A stretch of DNA of 64,000 nucleotides from Geomonas edaphica (lineage in GTDB: Bacteria > Desulfobacterota > Desulfuromonadia > Geobacterales > Geobacteraceae). This document shows positions 60,339-64,000 of this stretch, one piece after another. The notes under the pieces were generated by a model, which was not told the origin of the DNA, did no database searches, and worked only from the letters and a program-made list of their open reading frames with translations. The stretch is from assembly GCF_004917075.1 (NCBI RefSeq), contig NZ_SSYB01000005.1, forward strand, positions 372,001 through 436,000. The letters are read 5' to 3'. Within the stretch, counting starts at the first letter, position 1. Each line of letters opens with the position of its first letter. The position numbers and the translations under genes are program-made.

Positions 60339-63146
60339 ATGGCAAAAAAAATGCTGATCAATGCGCTGCACTCGGAAGAGGCGCGCGTGGCAATCGTGGA
60401 GGATGGACGTCTGGTGGATCTCGATGTTGAGATCGCCGGCAACGAGCAGACGCGCGGCAACATCTACAAGGGAGTCGTGGTCCGCGTTGAGCAGGGGCTG
60501 CAGGCCGCCTTTGTCGACATCGGGCTCAAGAAGCTAGGCTTTCTGCAGATGGGAGAGCTGCACCCCGAGAACTGGAAGTGGCGTGACGATATCCCCGAGG
60601 ACCAGCGCCACCGTCGTCCCCGCATCCAGGAGGTGCTGAGAAGGGGGCAGGAGCTGATCGTCCAGGTGGAGAAGGGGGAGCGCGACAACAAGGGAGCCGC
60701 CCTCACCACGTACGTTTCACTGCCGGGCCGCTACATGGTGGTGATGCCTGGGAGCGACTCCGCCGGGATCTCCCGCAAGGTGGAGAGCGAGGGGGAGCGC
60801 AAGAAGCTCAAGGAGATGATCTCCGAGATGACCATCCCCGAGGGGTACGGCTACATCATCCGCACCGAGGCGATGGGGCGCACCCGCGAGGAGCTGCAGA
60901 AGGACTTCGACAGTCTGGTGGCGCTGTACCAGGGGATCCGCGAAAAAGGGATGTCCATGAAAGGGGCGGGGATGATCTACCAGGAGTCCGCCCTGATCAT
61001 TAGGACCATCCGGGATTACTTCTCCGCCGACATAGACGAGGTGCTCGTCGACAGCAAGGACGTCTACCAGGACGTGCGCGAGGCGCTCAAGGAGATCGAT
61101 CCCACCTTCGAGAAGCTCGTGAAGATGCACCAGGAAAAGCGTCCCCTCTTCTCGCGCTACCAGCTCGAGGAGCAGATCGACCTTATCTACGAGAAGAAGG
61201 TGCCGCTGAAATCGGGGGGCTCCATCTTCATCGAGCCGACCGAGGCGCTCGTCTCCATCGACGTCAACTCCGGCAAGTCCACCGGCGAGAAGGGGGTCGA
61301 GGACACCGCGTTCAAGACCAACATGGAGGCTGCCGAGGAGGCGGCGCGCCAGCTGAGGCTGCGCGACCTGGGCGGGCTGATCGTCATCGACTTCATCGAC
61401 ATGCGTGACAGAAAGCACAACGCCGAGGTCGAGAAGACCCTCAAGAGCGCGCTCAAGGCGGACAAGGCGCGCGTGAACGTCTCCCGCATCTCCGAGTTCG
61501 GCCTTCTGGAGATGTCCCGGCAGCGCATCCGCCAGACCCTGAACCAGGCGAGCACCCTAGAGTGCCCGCACTGTGACGGGCGCGGCAAGGTGAAGTCGGT
61601 CGAGGCGATGGCGCTCTCCTTCCTTAGGAAGGTGCACGCGGCCGCCGCCAAAGGGACCATCGGCGAGGTGGTGGGAAGCCTGCCCCTCGAGATCGCCTAC
61701 TACCTTCTGAACCGCAAGCGTCACGAACTCTCCCGGATCGAGAACGACTACGACATAGAGGTGACCGTCAAGGGGAAACCCTCTTATCTCTTGAACCAGA
61801 TGGACCTGGAGCTCGTCAAGCGGGAGAAGGTCGAGGAACAGCCCCAGGAGAAGGTGCAGCCGGCGCGTCCCGTTGCCAAAGAGGAGGCACCCGCCGAGGT
61901 CGCCGCCGATGGGCGCAAGAAGAAGAAAAAGGGGAAGAAGGCAGCCGAGCCCGAGGTGCATGCCGAGGCGGTGCCGGTCGCTGTGGTCGAGGAGCCGTCC
62001 GGTGCGGAGCTCGTGGTGACCGTAGATGGCGAGCCGGAGGAACACAAGAAGAAGCGACGCAGAAAGCGTAAGCGGGGCAAGGGGGGAGGCGCCGATGCCC
62101 ACCCGGCCGAGGCCGAAGTCGAGTTGCCCGGCGACGCCGGGGAGCTTGCCGCGGGTGGCGCCGTTTCCGAGCAGGCCGAGGAGGCCGGGGCCGAGCTGTC
62201 GGCATCGGGCGAGCCTGTTGAAGAGGTCAAGAAGAAACGTCGCCGGAAGAGACGGCGCGGCAAGGGCGGTCACGAGGCCGTCGCAGCGGGTGAAGGGCAG
62301 CAGGTAGGCGACGAGTCCGAAACAGCCCTACCCGTGGCCGTTGCCGCCGAAGCGGCGCCCGTGGTTGAGGCCGCTGCCCCGGGTGAGGCGCCCGCGGAGA
62401 AGAAGCCTGCACGCAAGAAGAGAAGCCGCGGCAAGGGTGGAGCCGTCGAGGCCGTCCTTGAAGCAGTGGTAGCCGGTGTAGCTGTCCCCGTTGCCGAGTC
62501 CGGTGCACCTGCCCCGGTAGCCGAGCCCGCCGCCGTGCCGGAGAAACCGGCCAAGAAGGCGCGCCCTGCGCGCAAGCCGAAGGCTGCTGCCGTTGCCGTC
62601 GAGGCAGCAGCACCTGCAGTACAGAGCCAGGCCTCGGCACCGGCCCCCGCGTCGCAAAGCGGAGCGGCAGAGTCGGCGGCAGCACCCGCCGCCGAAGCCG
62701 GCAAGGCCGAGGTTGCCGCAAAGAAAAAGCCGGCCCGCCCCAGGAAGGCAAAGGTTACCGAGCCCGCCGCCGTGGCCCCGGTAGCCACCGCCGAACCTGC
62801 TGCGGTCGAGCAAGCAAAACCCGCCAAGCCTGCAAAAGCCGCGAAGGCCAAGAAGGCGGTCACCCCGTCGGACCAGTCCGACAAGTCCGACAAGTCCGAC
62901 AAGTCCGACAAGTCCGACAAGGCTGCGAAGCCGGCCAAGGCAGCCAAGGCAGCCAAGGCAGCCAAGGCAGCCAAGGCAGCCAAGGCAGCCAACGCCGAGC
63001 CGGCCCCCGAAAAGACGCCCGCCGCAAAGGCCAAGGTCCCCGCGAAGCGCAGCGCCGCTAAGGCCGCGGAGCCCGCTGCAGCGTCCGAGGAGGAGCCTAA
63101 GAAGCCTCGCGCACCGCGCAAGAAAAAAGAAGAGAAAGCTGTCTGA
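60339..63146 (+). CDS. Ribonuclease E/G family endonuclease
   Basis: 935 residues. It begins MAKKMLINALHSEEARVAIV; the S1 domain is at about 38-125 (GNIYKGVVVRVEQGLQAAFV). The catalytic domain carries both magnesium aspartates, D308 in VSIDVNSGK and D351 in LIVIDFIDMRDRKHN. The Zn-link is at C409/C412 (ECPHCDGRGKV). After residue 505 the protein is a long Ala/Lys/Glu/Pro-rich disordered tail, as in RNase E scaffolds, ending with two tandem nonamer arrays. It starts mRNA decay and processes rRNA in the cytoplasm. The tail may bind RNA or other degradosome proteins. ATG 60339 is the natural domain start. Confidence 0.93.
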   Translation: MAKKMLINALHSEEARVAIVEDGRLVDLDVEIAGNEQTRGNIYKGVVVRVEQGLQAAFVDIGLKKLGFLQMGELHPENWKWRDDIPEDQRHRRPRIQEVLRRGQELIVQVEKGERDNKGAALTTYVSLPGRYMVVMPGSDSAGISRKVESEGERKKLKEMISEMTIPEGYGYIIRTEAMGRTREELQKDFDSLVALYQGIREKGMSMKGAGMIYQESALIIRTIRDYFSADIDEVLVDSKDVYQDVREALKEIDPTFEKLVKMHQEKRPLFSRYQLEEQIDLIYEKKVPLKSGGSIFIEPTEALVSIDVNSGKSTGEKGVEDTAFKTNMEAAEEAARQLRLRDLGGLIVIDFIDMRDRKHNAEVEKTLKSALKADKARVNVSRISEFGLLEMSRQRIRQTLNQASTLECPHCDGRGKVKSVEAMALSFLRKVHAAAAKGTIGEVVGSLPLEIAYYLLNRKRHELSRIENDYDIEVTVKGKPSYLLNQMDLELVKREKVEEQPQEKVQPARPVAKEEAPAEVAADGRKKKKKGKKAAEPEVHAEAVPVAVVEEPSGAELVVTVDGEPEEHKKKRRRKRKRGKGGGADAHPAEAEVELPGDAGELAAGGAVSEQAEEAGAELSASGEPVEEVKKKRRRKRRRGKGGHEAVAAGEGQQVGDESETALPVAVAAEAAPVVEAAAPGEAPAEKKPARKKRSRGKGGAVEAVLEAVVAGVAVPVAESGAPAPVAEPAAVPEKPAKKARPARKPKAAAVAVEAAAPAVQSQASAPAPASQSGAAESAAAPAAEAGKAEVAAKKKPARPRKAKVTEPAAVAPVATAEPAAVEQAKPAKPAKAAKAKKAVTPSDQSDKSDKSDKSDKSDKAAKPAKAAKAAKAAKAAKAAKAANAEPAPEKTPAAKAKVPAKRSAAKAAEPAAASEEEPKKPRAPRKKKEEKAV
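62877..62921 (+). repeat. Tandem nonamer array TCCGACAAG (Ser-Asp-Lys)
   Basis: Five perfect copies in frame within the RNase E/G tail, preceded by a variant (TCGGACCAG). Confidence 0.95.
62934..62987 (+). repeat. Tandem nonamer array GCCAAGGCA (Ala-Lys-Ala)
   Basis: Six perfect copies in frame, followed by GCCAACGCC. It starts 13 bases after the previous array ends. Confidence 0.95.
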
Positions 63147-63162
63147 CGGCGCGGGGGATGAG

Positions 63163-63954
63163 ATGATGAAATACCTCGCGGTCGCGGCCTTACTCCTAAG
63201 CTGCGCCGCTCCTGCGGCTGCGACTGCGGCAGGGCTGGAAGAGCTCACCCCGTATTTCGGGCCCCAGTACTTCACCTGGAAGGAGCGCAACGGCGGCAAG
63301 ACGCTGCTCAAGGAGCAGGGCCCTCTTTTTTGCGTTGGCGTGCGCCTTGGTTCCGTCACTTCCTCTTCTATTGCCGTCCGCGGCAGGGCCGAAGTCTTCG
63401 GCGGCGAAGTTTCCTACGAGGGGCAGACCCAGGCCCCTGAGTCGGTGCCGGTTGATACTCACGTAAGCTATTACGGCGCGAAAGGGGAGCTCGACCTAGG
63501 CTACCGGCTCGAGCCCCTCCCCGCGCGTCTGGAGCCATTTGCCGGTGTCGGTTACCAGGGGTGGTTCCGGGACCTGCAGGACTCGACCGCTTCCGACGGG
63601 ACCAGCGTCTCCGGCTACACCGAGGGGTGGCAGGTCGGTTACGCACGGATCGGCGCACGCGCTGACGCTCCGCTGGGCCAGGTGAGGGTATCTGCCGAAG
63701 CGGGTGCCAAGTACCCCTTCTACGTGGGTAACACCATCGACTTCAGCGGCAGCGGCAAGACCACCTTCCACCCCAAGGGAAGGATGAGCGGCTTCGCCGA
63801 ACTGGGCGCCGGGTACGGCAACTTCCGGGCGTCGCTCGTCTTTGATGCCCTGCGTTTCGCCCGGTCCGACCTGAAGCCTGTCCAGGGAACCTACTACTTC
63901 CAGCCTGACTCCTCTTCCGACAGCTTCGGCCTGAGGCTCGGCTGGAACTTCTAA
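63163..63954 (+). CDS. Outer-membrane beta-barrel protein
   Basis: 263 residues: signal peptide (MMKYLAVAALLLSCAAPAAA), then alternating amphipathic strands with aromatic girdles (VSYYGAKGELDLGYRLEPLP, WQVGYARIGARADAPLGQVR, YGNFRASLVFDALRFA) ending LRLGWNF. The terminal Phe is the barrel-assembly signal. About ten strands are likely, as in OmpW/OmpA-like small barrels. No pore type can be assigned. It begins 16 bases after the RNase E/G stop with a GGGGG ribosome site. Confidence 0.83.
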   Translation: MMKYLAVAALLLSCAAPAAATAAGLEELTPYFGPQYFTWKERNGGKTLLKEQGPLFCVGVRLGSVTSSSIAVRGRAEVFGGEVSYEGQTQAPESVPVDTHVSYYGAKGELDLGYRLEPLPARLEPFAGVGYQGWFRDLQDSTASDGTSVSGYTEGWQVGYARIGARADAPLGQVRVSAEAGAKYPFYVGNTIDFSGSGKTTFHPKGRMSGFAELGAGYGNFRASLVFDALRFARSDLKPVQGTYYFQPDSSSDSFGLRLGWNF

Positions 63955-63970
63955 AACGGCTGGTTTTTAC

Positions 63971-64000
63971 ATGGAGCAGATTTTTCTCATAGCCCTTCTC
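63971..64000 (+). CDS. Start of a possible next gene, truncated
   Basis: ATG 63971 opens MEQIFLIALL and runs off the window. The hydrophobic start could be a membrane segment. Too short to identify, and the ribosome site is unclear. Confidence 0.25.
   Translation, partial: MEQIFLIALL

Noticed and set aside
62877-62987. Tandem repeats as a CRISPR array
   Set aside because: The units are 9 bases, contiguous without spacers, and in frame within a gene.

Overview
The window comes from a GC-rich deltaproteobacterium of the Geobacter/Geomonas group (Desulfuromonadota). The evidence is gene content: an SfrAB-type NADPH oxidoreductase, several multihaem c-type cytochromes including a 12-haem 'nanowire' repeat protein, periplasmic haem-sensor domains, a sigma54 activator, methyl-accepting chemotaxis proteins and many CxxC miniproteins. 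The species cannot be fixed from the sequence alone. No tRNA, rRNA, insertion sequence, prophage or CRISPR array was found. Codon use and base composition look uniform, so this reads as core chromosome rather than an island.

Layout. 1-5.1 kb: 3' end of glyS, ppdK, a cold-shock gene and a YaaR-like gene, all on the plus strand. 8.8-5.1 kb (minus): an operon thiS-thiG-thiE-radical SAM-FAH hydrolase that ends in a tiny zinc-ribbon gene with an in-frame UGA followed by a SECIS-like hairpin. 8.9-13.9 kb: a haem-sensor histidine kinase divergent from an IclR regulator, then coaE and a FapA-like gene. 14.3-18.8 kb: sfrB-sfrA. 23.8-19.2 kb (minus): a respiratory operon encoding two small membrane proteins, a membrane-anchored receiver, a 7-haem cytochrome c, a cytochrome b, a kinase-less haem-sensor protein and another membrane protein. 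A divergent sigma54-activator gene (24.3-25.7 kb) and a 12-haem cytochrome (26.8-25.8 kb, minus) complete the unit. Both cytochrome transcription units carry a good -24/-12 promoter and upstream copies of one palindrome, TGTAT-N9-ATACA, which looks like the activator's binding site.

28.7-32.5 kb: a substrate-binding protein, an MCP and an AspT-family carrier on one strand. 32.7-40.6 kb: a multidomain response regulator overlapping mltG, then a large GH13-type enzyme, a methylmalonyl-CoA decarboxylase-like gene and an RCKP miniprotein. 40.6-51.1 kb (minus): a catalytic/non-catalytic M16 peptidase pair, lon, an ABC-F ATPase, an HNH nuclease, an HD hydrolase, a MaoC protein and a DMT-type efflux protein. 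Three related GC-rich extragenic palindromes and one long AT-richer inverted repeat lie between these genes. 51.3-58 kb: poorly known envelope proteins (TPR/Ala-rich coil/CARDB-like repeats, two LysM proteins, a ferritin-like protein, a pseudo-receiver membrane protein). 58.1-64 kb: an amidohydrolase, a DUF2721 protein, a possible HEPN protein, an RNase E/G with tandem-repeat tail, and an outer-membrane barrel.

The strongest leads for new biology are the putative miniature selenoprotein and the sigma54 regulon joining a quinol-oxidising cytochrome complex to a nanowire-type cytochrome. Another is the sharing of one di-haem sensor domain by a histidine kinase and a kinase-less protein.
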